A stretch of 46,879 nt of DNA from an uncultured Lachnospiraceae bacterium (GTDB lineage: Bacteria > Bacillota > Clostridia > Lachnospirales > Lachnospiraceae), in NCBI GenBank assembly GCA_947626365.1, contig CANQRW010000021.1:1-46879 (forward strand), written 5' to 3'. Both the position numbers and the translations under genes were made by a program. Shown piece after piece: positions 1 through 7,891 of the stretch. The stretch's first letter is position 1. Each line of letters opens with the position of its first letter. The notes under the pieces are model-generated. The model was not told where the DNA came from. It saw only the letters and a program-made list of their open reading frames with translations, and searched no databases.

Positions 1-1163
1 GCTTCCGTCAGCACCTCCCCGATGATCTCATTATTGCCGGTTGACTGCCAGTAAGCCCGCGCCTGACAGCCATTGCTAAAATAATTGATCACAGACCATG
101 GATTAAAAATCTCTGATCCGCCAAAATGATAACCATCATACCAATCACAAAGTTCTTTGTACTTATCTTCCGCATGATAATATTCGGCCATCCTCCGGAC
201 CTCCTCCGGCGTGAATCCGAAATATTCGCTGTATTTGCTGTCCAGGATAGAATTCACCCTCAGATTATTCAAGCCGCTGAAAATACTCTCCTTCGCCACC
301 CGAAGGATCCCTGCCAAAAAGCCAAAAGAAAGATGCCGGTTATCCTTCAGTCCGCCGGAAAACAGATTTCGCATAAACAGAACGATCTTATCATAAAAGT
401 CACATACATGCCCCTGCTGAATCGGCGTATCATATTCATCGATAATAATAACGGGAGCTGTTCCATGGTACTCATGAAGCATCTTGGAGAGCATCAGAAG
501 CGAAGCTTCCATCTCTGACTGCGTGGCCTGTTCTGTAATAATCTTTTCGTAATAATCATAATCACTGTTATTCCGGCTTACTCCCAGTTCTTCATGTCGC
601 TTAAACTCCAGCCGGATAATCTGACAGATGCATTCGTAAGTCTCCTGCCAGGTCTCTTTTCTTACATCCTTAAACGAAATAAAAATCACCGGATATTTAC
701 CCTGATATTCCCGATACTTCCGCCCGCAGGCCCAGATCTTTTTATCGGTAAAATAACGGGCCGTGTCTTCCTCTGTCTTTTCAAAAAACGTGCGGAGCAT
801 ATCCATATTCAGCGTCTTTCCAAACCGTCTGGGGCGGGTAAAAAGCGATACTGCCGGGCGTTCGTCCAGAAAATCTTTTATCAACATCGTTTTATCAACA
901 TAATAGTATTCTGCCGACGCCACACGGTAATCCGAGATTCCCACCGGCAAAGGCAGCCGCTGCGGCGCCTCGGCAGACACTGTCCTGTAAGCTCCGCTCT
1001 TTACCCGCCTGTCGGCAGGTTTTTCCGTATCCGCCGGAATCAGCCAGCGATTCCTCTGACGACAGGCTCCCGGTATCCGCCCCTCATTGCATAGAAGTGA
1101 AATTCTTCTTACCGATATCCTCCAGCGCTCGGACGCTTCCCTAATTGTTATCATATCCGCCAT
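1..1163 (-). CDS. HTH / AAA-ATPase-like (PF09820) fusion protein, 3' end outside window
   Basis: The reading frame is open from the ATG at 1163 to the left edge of the window, so about 387 N-terminal residues are visible and the C-terminus is missing. Residues 1-50 resemble a MerR/excisionase-type helix-turn-helix (ITIREASERWRIS, then RIPGACRQRNRWLIP). From about residue 70 comes the AAA-ATPase-like domain common in Clostridia and Bacteroides, with LPVGISDYRVAS, YYYVDKTMLIKDFL, a P-loop-like TRPRRFGKTLNMDML and Walker B-like VIIIDEYDTPI. Family members usually end in a PD-(D/E)XK nuclease-like domain, which would lie outside the window. The start at 1163 fits GGGAG at 9 nt spacing; an ATG at 1169 is too close to it. 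The cellular role of the family is unknown. It is transcribed alone from a good promoter at 1196-1224. Confidence 0.85.
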   Translation of the reverse strand, partial: MADMITIREASERWRISVRRISLLCNEGRIPGACRQRNRWLIPADTEKPADRRVKSGAYRTVSAEAPQRLPLPVGISDYRVASAEYYYVDKTMLIKDFLDERPAVSLFTRPRRFGKTLNMDMLRTFFEKTEEDTARYFTDKKIWACGRKYREYQGKYPVIFISFKDVRKETWQETYECICQIIRLEFKRHEELGVSRNNSDYDYYEKIITEQATQSEMEASLLMLSKMLHEYHGTAPVIIIDEYDTPIQQGHVCDFYDKIVLFMRNLFSGGLKDNRHLSFGFLAGILRVAKESIFSGLNNLRVNSILDSKYSEYFGFTPEEVRRMAEYYHAEDKYKELCDWYDGYHFGGSEIFNPWSVINYFSNGCQARAYWQSTGNNEIIGEVLTE

Positions 1164-1195
1164 ATACATAATCTCCCGATACCATTTGTTATATC

Positions 1196-1224
1196 ATTGT
1201 ACATGCTTTTTGGAATAAAATCAA
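1196..1224 (-). promoter_or_regulatory. Sigma-A promoter for the HTH-ATPase gene
   Basis: On the minus strand TTGATT (1224-1219) and TACAAT (1201-1196) are separated by 17 bp and lie about 33 bp upstream of the ATG at 1163. Confidence 0.65.
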
Positions 1225-1316
1225 TATAATTTCGATATTATTCCGGAATCTTACTGTTTTATTCCGATTTATCATTCCTGTTAATAATTCCAATGCCCTT
1301 CCTTTCCCAAGTACGC

Positions 1317-1364
1317 AATACAAAAACGTGTCACTGGCGCGTTTTTTGCATACTGACGTAATAC
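1317..1364. repeat. Interspersed terminator-like repeat, copy A
   Basis: The unit reads AATACAAAAACGTG, TCACTGG, CGCGTTTTTT, GCATACTGACGTAATAC. The AAAAACGTG and CGCGTTTTT arms can pair with one G-U wobble around the loop TCACTGG. Related copies lie at 8875, 13065, 13109 and (half) 45411. This copy lies downstream of the DEAD-box gene and its own terminator. Confidence 0.8.
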
Positions 1365-1400
1365 AAAAAGAGGGCTTCCCGTCCTGGGAACACCCTCTCT
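1364..1400 (-). terminator. Intrinsic terminator of the kinase-regulator-helicase operon
   Basis: On the minus strand AGAGGG (1398-1393) and CCCTCT (1374-1369) pair, with inner TTCCC/GGGAA pairs, and a T-run follows (1369-1365). It lies about 45 bp after the stop of the helicase gene. Confidence 0.85.
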
Positions 1401-1444
1401 CAACCAGTTATCCTGAGCTTTCCTTATTACATTCCTCCGCGGCT

Positions 1445-3199
1445 TCAGTGGGCCACTTCCATCCGCACGCTCTTTCCTTTGATCTTGACGTCCTTCATCG
1501 CTTTCATGACCACTCTGGCGCTTTCCTGTGGAACATCCACGAATGTATATCCATCAAACATATCGATACTTCCTACTACCCGTCCCGGAATTCCGGATTC
1601 GCCGGCGATGGCCCCCAGGATATCTCCCGGCCGCACATTCTGATTCTTGCCGATATTGATGAAAAGCCGCACCATGCCTTCCTCGCCTTCACGATTGCGC
1701 CGGCCGCCACGGCCGCCATCATATCTGTCGTCGTCCCTGCCGCGGCCATAGCGGTCCTCTCTTCCATATCGGCCGCCCCGGCCCCCGCGGCTGTAACGGT
1801 CATCCCGGTCGTCTCTCCCGTACCGGCTGCCCCGGCCCCCGCGGCTGCGCCGGTCAAGGTCATCTAAGTCTCTGGGCAGAATGCTGTCCTCGAAGATATC
1901 CTCATTCTCCTCGCCCATAGCCATTTTAAGCAGGGCGGCGGCAATATCCAGGGTGGTATAATCGCTCTCCAGCACCTTTTTCTCTATAATATCCACCATC
2001 TTGTCAAGATCCGTATCCTGCAGAACCTCTTCCGCCTGCTCCATGATCTTGTCGGCCTTGATCGCGGTAATATCATTGATGGACGGTATGGGCTGAGGGA
2101 TGATCTTGGTCTTGCAGTACCGCTGAATATCCCGCAGCTTATAGACCTCACGACCCACCGCGAAACTGAACGCGATTCCCGCGTGACCCGCCCTGGCGGT
2201 ACGGCCGATCCGGTGTACATAATATTCATCATCCTGAGGAATATCGTAATTGAAAACTGCCTCCACATTGCCCACGTCGATTCCCCGGGCCGCCACGTCG
2301 GTAGCCACCAGAATCTCCGTAGCCCCCGTACGGAAGCTGTTCATAACACGGTCCCGCTGCATCTGCTTCAGATCGCCGTGAAGGCCTTCCGCAAAATACC
2401 CCCGGCCCTGCAGCTCGCTCACCAGTTCATCCACCTGCTTCTTAGTGTTGCAGAAGGCCATGGATAGTTTGGGGGAATACATATCCAGAAGGCGGCACAT
2501 AACCTCCACCTTGGTTCCTTTCTTTACATCATAGTAATACTGGGTCACTTCCGGAACCGTCAGTTCCTTCTTGATCACCTTCACCGTCACCGGATCCTTC
2601 TGGAAATTCTCCGCGATCCGCTGAATCTCCGCCGGCATAGTGGCAGAAAACATCAAGGTCTGCCGTTCCTCTGGAAGCTGGCTTAAGATGGTCTCCATAT
2701 CCTCCAGAAAACCCATATCCAGCATCTCGTCCGCCTCATCCAGAATCACCGTGTGCACATAATCGCAGCGGATGGTCTTTCGGCGCATATGGTCCATGAC
2801 GCGGCCCGGCGTGCCGATGACAATCTGAACGCCGTCCTTCAAACTGCGGATCTGCCGTACGATATCCTGACCGCCATAGATCGGCACCACCTTGATGCCA
2901 TGCATATATTTGGCAAGCTTTCGAATCTCCTCCGCTACCTGAATGGCCAGTTCTCTGGTAGGACAGAGGGCAATGGCCTGAAGCTTCTTGCTTTTGGGAT
3001 CTACCTTCTGCAGAAGCGGAATACCGAACGCGGCTGTCTTGCCGGTACCCGTCTGCGCCTGGCCTATCATATCTCTGCCTTCCATCTGCACCGGAATCGC
3101 CTGGGCCTGAATCGGCGTCACCGCCTCAAATCCCATCTCCGTCACGGCACGCAGAATCCGATCATCCAACTGCAGTTCTTCAAATCTGATTGTTTCCAT
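1445..3199 (-). CDS. cshA: DEAD-box ATP-dependent RNA helicase with DbpA-type RNA-binding domain
   Basis: This 584-residue cytoplasmic protein unwinds RNA duplexes, in this family usually in ribosome assembly, mRNA turnover or cold adaptation. Visible motifs are the Q motif (FEELQLDD, TPIQ), Walker A AQTGTGKT (48-55), PTRELA, DEAD (154-157), SAT (185-187) and HRIGRTARAG. A low-complexity basic linker rich in RGG, RYGR and DDR follows (about 450-510), then a DbpA-like RNA-binding domain to the C-terminus. The length and layout match the CshA/DeaD class; the symbol is by family resemblance. It begins 23 nt after the response regulator, so it is probably co-transcribed with the two-component system, and it ends in a clear terminator. 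The Shine-Dalgarno sequence is weak (AAAGGAAA, 12-13 nt away), which may lower its yield relative to the upstream genes. Confidence 0.95.
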   Translation of the reverse strand: METIRFEELQLDDRILRAVTEMGFEAVTPIQAQAIPVQMEGRDMIGQAQTGTGKTAAFGIPLLQKVDPKSKKLQAIALCPTRELAIQVAEEIRKLAKYMHGIKVVPIYGGQDIVRQIRSLKDGVQIVIGTPGRVMDHMRRKTIRCDYVHTVILDEADEMLDMGFLEDMETILSQLPEERQTLMFSATMPAEIQRIAENFQKDPVTVKVIKKELTVPEVTQYYYDVKKGTKVEVMCRLLDMYSPKLSMAFCNTKKQVDELVSELQGRGYFAEGLHGDLKQMQRDRVMNSFRTGATEILVATDVAARGIDVGNVEAVFNYDIPQDDEYYVHRIGRTARAGHAGIAFSFAVGREVYKLRDIQRYCKTKIIPQPIPSINDITAIKADKIMEQAEEVLQDTDLDKMVDIIEKKVLESDYTTLDIAAALLKMAMGEENEDIFEDSILPRDLDDLDRRSRGGRGSRYGRDDRDDRYSRGGRGGRYGREDRYGRGRDDDRYDGGRGGRRNREGEEGMVRLFINIGKNQNVRPGDILGAIAGESGIPGRVVGSIDMFDGYTFVDVPQESARVVMKAMKDVKIKGKSVRMEVAH

Positions 3200-3222
3200 A
3201 AATTAACACATTTCCTTTCCAG

Positions 3223-3909
3223 TCACACCTTGAAGCGATAGCCTACGCCCCAGATGGTCTCTATATACTGGGGGCGGGCTGAATCAAACTCTATCTTCTC
3301 CCTTAATTTCTTGATATGGACGGTCACTGTGGCAATCTGTCCCATGGAATCCATAGCCCAGATCTTATTGAACAATTCTTCCTTGGTAAACACCCGGTTA
3401 GGGTGCTGGGCCAGGAATACCAGAAGATCAAACTCCTTGGTGGTAAAGCTCTTCTCTTCACCGTTGACCCACACGCGGCGGGATCTCTTGTCAATCTTGA
3501 GGCCGCGGATGTGAATAATATCATTGGCGGAAGCGCTGTTGATCAGCCGGTCGTATCTGGACAGATGAGCCTTTACCCTGGCCACCATCTCGCTGGGGCT
3601 GAAAGGCTTGGTAATATAATCGTCTGCTCCAAGTCCCAGCCCACGAATCTTGTCAATATCCTCCTTTTTGGCCGATACCATGATGACCGGCGTATTCTTC
3701 TCCATACGAATATTCCGGCAGATCTCAAAACCATCAACGCCCGGGAGCATCAGGTCCAGAATAAACAGATCATAGTCATTATTAAGAGCCATCTCAAGGC
3801 CTTTCACGCCGTCATTGGCAATCTCTACCTGAAAATCGCTCAGCTCCAGATAATCTTTCTCCAGTTCAGCGATGCTCTCCTCATCTTCAATGATCAGTAT
3901 TCTCTTCAT
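3223..3909 (-). CDS. OmpR/PhoB-family response regulator
   Basis: This 228-residue transcription factor has a receiver domain (1-120) and a winged-helix DNA-binding domain (about 130-226). The receiver has the acidic pair E8-D9, phospho-acceptor D52 (FILDLMLPG), the Thr/Ser switch position at S79 and K101 (ITKPF). The C-terminal part has the typical FTTKEFDLLVFLAQHP and VTVHIKKLREKI segments. Its ATG lies inside the end of the upstream kinase gene (23-nt overlap) behind AGGAGG, so the two are translationally linked and should form one two-component pair. Target genes are not evident. The helicase gene follows at once and may be one output of the shared promoter. Confidence 0.95.
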   Translation of the reverse strand: MKRILIIEDEESIAELEKDYLELSDFQVEIANDGVKGLEMALNNDYDLFILDLMLPGVDGFEICRNIRMEKNTPVIMVSAKKEDIDKIRGLGLGADDYITKPFSPSEMVARVKAHLSRYDRLINSASANDIIHIRGLKIDKRSRRVWVNGEEKSFTTKEFDLLVFLAQHPNRVFTKEELFNKIWAMDSMGQIATVTVHIKKLREKIEFDSARPQYIETIWGVGYRFKV

Positions 3910-5395
3910 GGTATATTACCTCCTGGTATTTTCTCAGCACAAAATGAATCTCCGTGCCGATTCCCTCTTTGCTGGTAGCCCAGATTTTTCCGCCATGGTC
4001 TTCAATGATCTTGCGGACAATGGAAAGCCCGATTCCGCTGCCTCCCTTGGAGGAATTCCGGGATGCGTCCGTCCGGTAGAACCGGTCGAAAATATTGGGC
4101 AGATCTCTGGCCGAGATCCCCCGGCCGTTATCCTCTATCTCTACCTGGATAAAATCGCCCACATCCTTAATCCGGATATTGATGATCCCCTTCTTCTTAT
4201 CCAGATATTTGACGGAATTGCTGATGATATTATTGATCACTCTCTTCATCTGCTCCGCATCGGCTATGATCGTCACATCTTCATCCACATAGTTGAAATA
4301 CCCCAGCTCGATATTGTTGGCATCCAGATCCAGCCCCACTTCCTCCACACAGTCGGCAAAATACTCGGCCACATTGATCTTGGCAAAGTTATAGGGGATT
4401 CGGTTGGTATCGATCTTGGCATAAAATGTCAGCTCATCCACCAGCCGGTCCATATCATTCGCCTTATTATAAATGGTACGGATGTATTTGTCCAGCTTTT
4501 CCGGAGAAGAAGCCACGCCGTCCAGGATTCCCTCCGCGTAACCCTTGATAGCCGTCACCGGCGTCTTCAGATCGTGGGACAGGTTCCGCAGCAGTTCCCG
4601 GCTCTCATCATCATTCTGCATCTTTTCCTCCGTACTCTCTTTGAGACGGATGCGCATCTCCTCAAAATCCTGGCAGATCTGGCCGATCTCATCATCCGTA
4701 TCAATCTCCATGGTGAAATCCAGGTTGCCGTTCTTGATCTCCTCCGTAGCCTTCTGAAGCTGCCCTAAGGGCTTCAGGATCGACTGGTAGACCCAGGCGA
4801 TCAAAACCATGCCGGTAAAAAGAAGGATCATAACTCCGGACAGAAAAATCTCCCACATCATAGACCGAACTTCCGGAAGATAATCCCGGAAACTGGACAC
4901 GATAAATACGCTTCCCTCATCGCCATTGCCATACCGGAAATTCATCTGTTTGACCAGGTGCTGGGTATCTCCGTCCAGATAAATACTGCCCTCAGATTCC
5001 GATGCGCCATCCTCGTAATCAGGCAGCCGGAAATAAAGGTCCTGCTCCTCCCCGTTCCCGCCGGAATAGATGATCTGTCCGCCTCTGCGCACGATCAGAT
5101 ATGTATATTTTTCTCTCAGTGTCTCATTCATTCCCGCAAGAAACTTCGAATCCGCAAACCGGTCCGGATTCTCCTCCAAAGCTCTGCCAATCTCCTCCTG
5201 GTCGCTTCTGGTCATCCGGTCAAACAGCTGCACAGGATTGCTGGAAAGGGGATCGATCTGTTCATCCAGTTCATAAGTCCGGTTAAAAGACGCTCTCTGG
5301 TAATTGGTCAGCAGCACGAAAGAAATGCAGAACAGGCAAAGCGGCACAACGGTAATCGTCACAAAAGCAATCGCTAGTCTGGTTCTTATCTTCAT
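3887..5395 (-). CDS. Membrane sensor histidine kinase (HAMP-HisKA-HATPase)
   Basis: About 502 residues. The start at 5395 is preferred over upstream codons because GGAGGTG lies 8 nt before it and a membrane segment follows at once (LAIAFVTITVVPLCLF). An extracytoplasmic sensor region (about 35-180) is followed by a second membrane helix (about 186-203), a HAMP linker (205-260), a HisKA domain with the phosphorylated H274 (NLSHDLKTP) and a HATPase domain with NNIISNSVKYL, DNGRGI and GGSGIGLSIV. It should autophosphorylate in response to an unknown envelope signal and pass phosphate to the overlapping regulator. The sensor region has no PAS or other named domain that I can recognise. An extended -10 sequence (TGATATACT) about 22-30 nt before the ATG may be its promoter; no good -35 box is visible. 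Confidence 0.94.
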   Translation of the reverse strand: MKIRTRLAIAFVTITVVPLCLFCISFVLLTNYQRASFNRTYELDEQIDPLSSNPVQLFDRMTRSDQEEIGRALEENPDRFADSKFLAGMNETLREKYTYLIVRRGGQIIYSGGNGEEQDLYFRLPDYEDGASESEGSIYLDGDTQHLVKQMNFRYGNGDEGSVFIVSSFRDYLPEVRSMMWEIFLSGVMILLFTGMVLIAWVYQSILKPLGQLQKATEEIKNGNLDFTMEIDTDDEIGQICQDFEEMRIRLKESTEEKMQNDDESRELLRNLSHDLKTPVTAIKGYAEGILDGVASSPEKLDKYIRTIYNKANDMDRLVDELTFYAKIDTNRIPYNFAKINVAEYFADCVEEVGLDLDANNIELGYFNYVDEDVTIIADAEQMKRVINNIISNSVKYLDKKKGIINIRIKDVGDFIQVEIEDNGRGISARDLPNIFDRFYRTDASRNSSKGGSGIGLSIVRKIIEDHGGKIWATSKEGIGTEIHFVLRKYQEVIYHEENTDH

Positions 5396-5492
5396 GGGAC
5401 TACACCTCCGTACAGTAAGTATATCACACATTTTTTCTTCCGTTTATAAAATAATTATAAAATGAATGTGCCCTGCCCTTTCCCGCGGCATC

Positions 5493-5539
5493 AAAAATAC
5501 AGCCGCCCCGCCTGTACTGCAAAGGGACAGCTGCATTTT
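5493..5539 (-). terminator. Possible terminator after the DUF378 gene
   Basis: On the minus strand AAAATGCAGC (5539-5530) can pair with GCTGTATTTT (5503-5494) with one mismatch, and ATTTTT follows. The loop is long (26 nt), so support is moderate. Confidence 0.45.
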
Positions 5540-5549
5540 GCCATACCTC

Positions 5550-5762
5550 TTATCTTGCCTCTGCTTTCCCGGCTCTGGCATAGAATGTGAACAGATACAA
5601 TCCGCACAGCCCCACCAGCGCATATACGATCCGGGACAGCCATGACATGCTTCCAAACAGGAACGCCACCAGATTGAAGTCGAAAAATCCGATCAGTCCC
5701 CAGTTGACGGCTCCGATAATGCTGATTGTCAGCGCCGCAATGTCCAAAACTTTATTATCCAT
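5550..5762 (-). CDS. DUF378 family small membrane protein (YuzA-like)
   Basis: This 70-residue protein has two hydrophobic segments, LDIAALTISIIGAVNWGLIG and IVYALVGLCGLYLFTFYA, with the INWGL-like signature (GAVNWGLIGFFDFNLVAFLF) of the DUF378 family. The family is widespread in Firmicutes and has no established function. AGGAGG lies 9 nt before the ATG. It begins 47 bp after the MoxR gene stop on the same strand, so read-through from that gene is likely, although a separate weak promoter cannot be excluded. Confidence 0.85.
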   Translation of the reverse strand: MDNKVLDIAALTISIIGAVNWGLIGFFDFNLVAFLFGSMSWLSRIVYALVGLCGLYLFTFYARAGKAEAR

Positions 5763-5809
5763 AGAAATTGCCTCCTTTTCTGCGTTTAGTATGGCGCGGA
5801 AAAAGGAAA

Positions 5810-7333
5810 CTATACACCGAAAGATTCCATTTTGTTTAAAATGTCTTTCTCCTGGCTGTCAAAAAGAAGCTTTTCATTGTATTGATAATATCTCTGGCAT
5901 GAGTATTCCTGAAGAAACCGGACGCTGTAGAACCCGGTGTTCAATCCGGTGACAAATACCACCATCTCCTGGCTGTCCCCAAACGCCGCCTCCATAAAAT
6001 CAAACGCATGCTCCAGCATGACTCCGCACGCTTCGAAATACTCCTCATAGGAGGCATTCTCCTTATTAAATACCTTCTGAACCTCCTCCCATACCGGCCG
6101 CGCCTCCTGAATATGCTCTGCCTTCAGATGTTGGGTCAGCCTGTCCAGAATCCGCTGAATGTCCTGACAGAGATGATCTTCCTGCCTGCTGAGAAGACCT
6201 GCCTCCAGTTTGTAGCGGCGCTCCGCCACGACTCCCGCGGCAAGACTTTCCAGGCGGGAAAGACCGCTCTCGGCCTCAGAACTTCCGGCGGAAAGGCCTT
6301 CCGGCTTCATCTGCCCGAACAATCCCTGAAGCCGCTCCAGCCGTTCCTCCATTCTCACAACCTGCCCGAAGCCGCTGTTCAGCTTTGCCAGGAGAAGGCT
6401 CATAACGCTGAGCCGCTCATCAAAGGGAGCCCTGGCCAGCTTATTGCAGACCGATTCCTGAATAATACCGGACAGAATCTCATCCACCTTGTAATCATTT
6501 TCATATTTATAATAAAGTTCAAGATAGTTGGCGAAATCTTTAGCAATACGCGGATGCTGGATATACTGGTATACCACTTCCCGGTCCACAGGCTTGCCCA
6601 GCTTTTCATAAGTCTCAATCAATCTGGACAGATCCTCCCATCCTCTGGGAGTGGCGAACCGCTTGCCGTCCACCGTAGTCTCAATCTGGCAGAAATTCTC
6701 CTGCTTCACATTCAGATAGGCAATGATGGCCGGATGAATCTGTACGGATTCCGCATACTCTTTCCACACCGGGAAATCCGCCTCTACCTGAATCATCTTA
6801 ATCCGGTCCAGAGTCACCACGTCAAAATCCCGAACCGACTTGTTGTACTCCGGCGGATTGCCTGCAGCCACGATAATCCAGCCCTCCGGTATCTTATGAT
6901 TTCCGAATGTCTTGGCCTGCAGAAACTGAAGCATGGTAGGCGCCAGCGTTTCCGATACGCAGTTGATCTCATCGATAAACAAGATTCCCTCCCGCAGGCC
7001 GGTCATCTCAATCTTATCGTAAATGGAAGCCACAATCTCGCTCATGGTATATTCCGTCACAGACCGCCTCACGCCGTCATAGACCTTTTCCTGAATATAA
7101 GGAAGGCCGATGGCGCTTTGCCTGGTATGATGGGTAATGGTATACGCCACCAGGCCAATCCGGCATTCCTGAGAAATCTGTTCCATGATCTGGGTCTTGC
7201 CGATTCCCGGCGGACCGATCAGCAGCACCGGACGCTGCCGGATCACCGGAATGGCATACGCGCCGTATTCGTCCCTCATGAGATACGCTTCAATCGTGTT
7301 CTTGATCTCTTCCTTTGCCCGCTTAATATTCAA
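5810..7333 (-). CDS. MoxR-like AAA+ ATPase, TTG start
   Basis: 507 residues. The AAA+ core shows Walker A LLIGPPGIGKTQ (about 37-48), Walker B ILFIDEINCVSETLAP and sensor 1 IIVAAGNPPEYNKS, typical of MoxR ATPases, which act as chaperones that insert cofactors or remodel partners together with VWA-domain proteins. The C-terminal half is a family-specific helical extension. The codon at 7333 is TTG, chosen because GGAGG lies 7 nt upstream and the N-terminal helix begins at once. The natural partner, a DUF2201/VWA protein, is at 9002-10330 on the same strand but is separated from it by two plus-strand genes. No metal or cofactor enzyme partner is evident nearby. Confidence 0.9.
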   Translation of the reverse strand: MNIKRAKEEIKNTIEAYLMRDEYGAYAIPVIRQRPVLLIGPPGIGKTQIMEQISQECRIGLVAYTITHHTRQSAIGLPYIQEKVYDGVRRSVTEYTMSEIVASIYDKIEMTGLREGILFIDEINCVSETLAPTMLQFLQAKTFGNHKIPEGWIIVAAGNPPEYNKSVRDFDVVTLDRIKMIQVEADFPVWKEYAESVQIHPAIIAYLNVKQENFCQIETTVDGKRFATPRGWEDLSRLIETYEKLGKPVDREVVYQYIQHPRIAKDFANYLELYYKYENDYKVDEILSGIIQESVCNKLARAPFDERLSVMSLLLAKLNSGFGQVVRMEERLERLQGLFGQMKPEGLSAGSSEAESGLSRLESLAAGVVAERRYKLEAGLLSRQEDHLCQDIQRILDRLTQHLKAEHIQEARPVWEEVQKVFNKENASYEEYFEACGVMLEHAFDFMEAAFGDSQEMVVFVTGLNTGFYSVRFLQEYSCQRYYQYNEKLLFDSQEKDILNKMESFGV

Positions 7334-7374
7334 CTGAAAACCTCCGACTCTGCCGCCAAGTGTCTCTATATCGC

Positions 7375-7386
7375 GGACATATGTCC
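7375..7386. promoter_or_regulatory. Perfect 12-bp palindrome upstream of the MoxR gene
   Basis: GGACATATGTCC lies 41 bp before the TTG start, in the probable promoter/leader region of the MoxR gene (AT-rich GATAATATA lies just upstream on the minus strand). It could be an operator, but no regulator can be assigned. Confidence 0.35.
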
Positions 7387-7454
7387 TTATATATTATCAC
7401 TTTAGTGCAGCATAATATTGATTTTTATTTATACTCTTTATAAAAACACTTATA

Positions 7455-7484
7455 TTGGACTTTTTTGTGTGTCCGTGATATACT
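7455..7484 (+). promoter_or_regulatory. Promoter of the 42-residue small protein gene
   Basis: TTGGAC (7455-7460) and TATACT (7479-7484) are spaced by 18 bp, 65 bp before the ATG. Confidence 0.6.
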
Positions 7485-7548
7485 GACATCATCAAAGAAA
7501 TGGTGCTTATAACAACATCAATTATTAACCTTAACAGGAGGATATATT

Positions 7549-7677
7549 ATGAATACCTTGGTACAGTTTATTGAGATGATGGTTTCTATCGGTATGGTAG
7601 TTGCAGTGGGAAGAGCGTTCTTCTCTATCCCGGATATTTACAGTTTCACAAATCTTAAATTTAAATTCCTGCCGTAA
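7549..7677 (+). CDS. Small protein, 42 residues, unrecognised
   Basis: ATG at 7549 follows a perfect AGGAGG (7536-7541) at 7 nt, and the frame ends at TAA 7675-7677. The peptide begins MNTLVQFIEMMVSIGM and ends DIYSFTNLKFKFLP. Residues 5-25 are hydrophobic or amphipathic and could be one membrane helix; the tail is aromatic and basic. It has its own promoter (7455-7484) and a strong intrinsic terminator (7764-7787), so it forms a separate small transcription unit in the 550-bp gap between the MoxR and LysR genes. I do not recognise the family. It could be a membrane-associated small protein, a peptide signal or a toxin-like peptide; nothing in the sequence decides between these. Confidence 0.65.
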   Translation: MNTLVQFIEMMVSIGMVVAVGRAFFSIPDIYSFTNLKFKFLP

Positions 7678-7763
7678 TCCATCAGGATACAGGCAGATTG
7701 CCAATCATTTTGCTGCTCTTTAGCGACTCCTCGCTATTTGGAAATTCCCTGTTGAATCAAATG

Positions 7764-7787
7764 CCCATTGATTCAATGGGGTTTTTT
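7764..7787 (+). terminator. Intrinsic terminator of the small protein gene
   Basis: CCCATTG (7764-7770) and CAATGGG (7774-7780) pair around a 3-nt loop, followed by GTTTTTT. Confidence 0.85.
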
Positions 7788-7837
7788 CTTTCCATATCAT
7801 GATACCACAATCCGGTCCGCAGGAAAACACATTTTTC

Positions 7838-7866
7838 TTGCGGTTTTCTCATTTCAATGGTATATT
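7838..7866 (+). promoter_or_regulatory. Promoter of the LysR-type regulator gene
   Basis: TTGCGG (7838-7843) and TATATT (7861-7866) with 17 bp between them, 25 bp before the ATG at 7892. Confidence 0.55.
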
Positions 7867-7891
7867 GAACTGACGGGGGGATCAGATTATT

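Noticed and set aside
1328-1867. Open frame with Ala/Pro-rich tail opposite the helicase C-terminus
   Set aside because: It is the reverse of the RGG-type linker of the DEAD-box helicase; low-complexity artefact.
6008-7405. Long plus-strand open frame (465 codons) opposite the MoxR gene
   Set aside because: It mirrors the MoxR gene codons, has no ribosome binding site and no recognisable domain; MoxR motifs on the other strand are clear.
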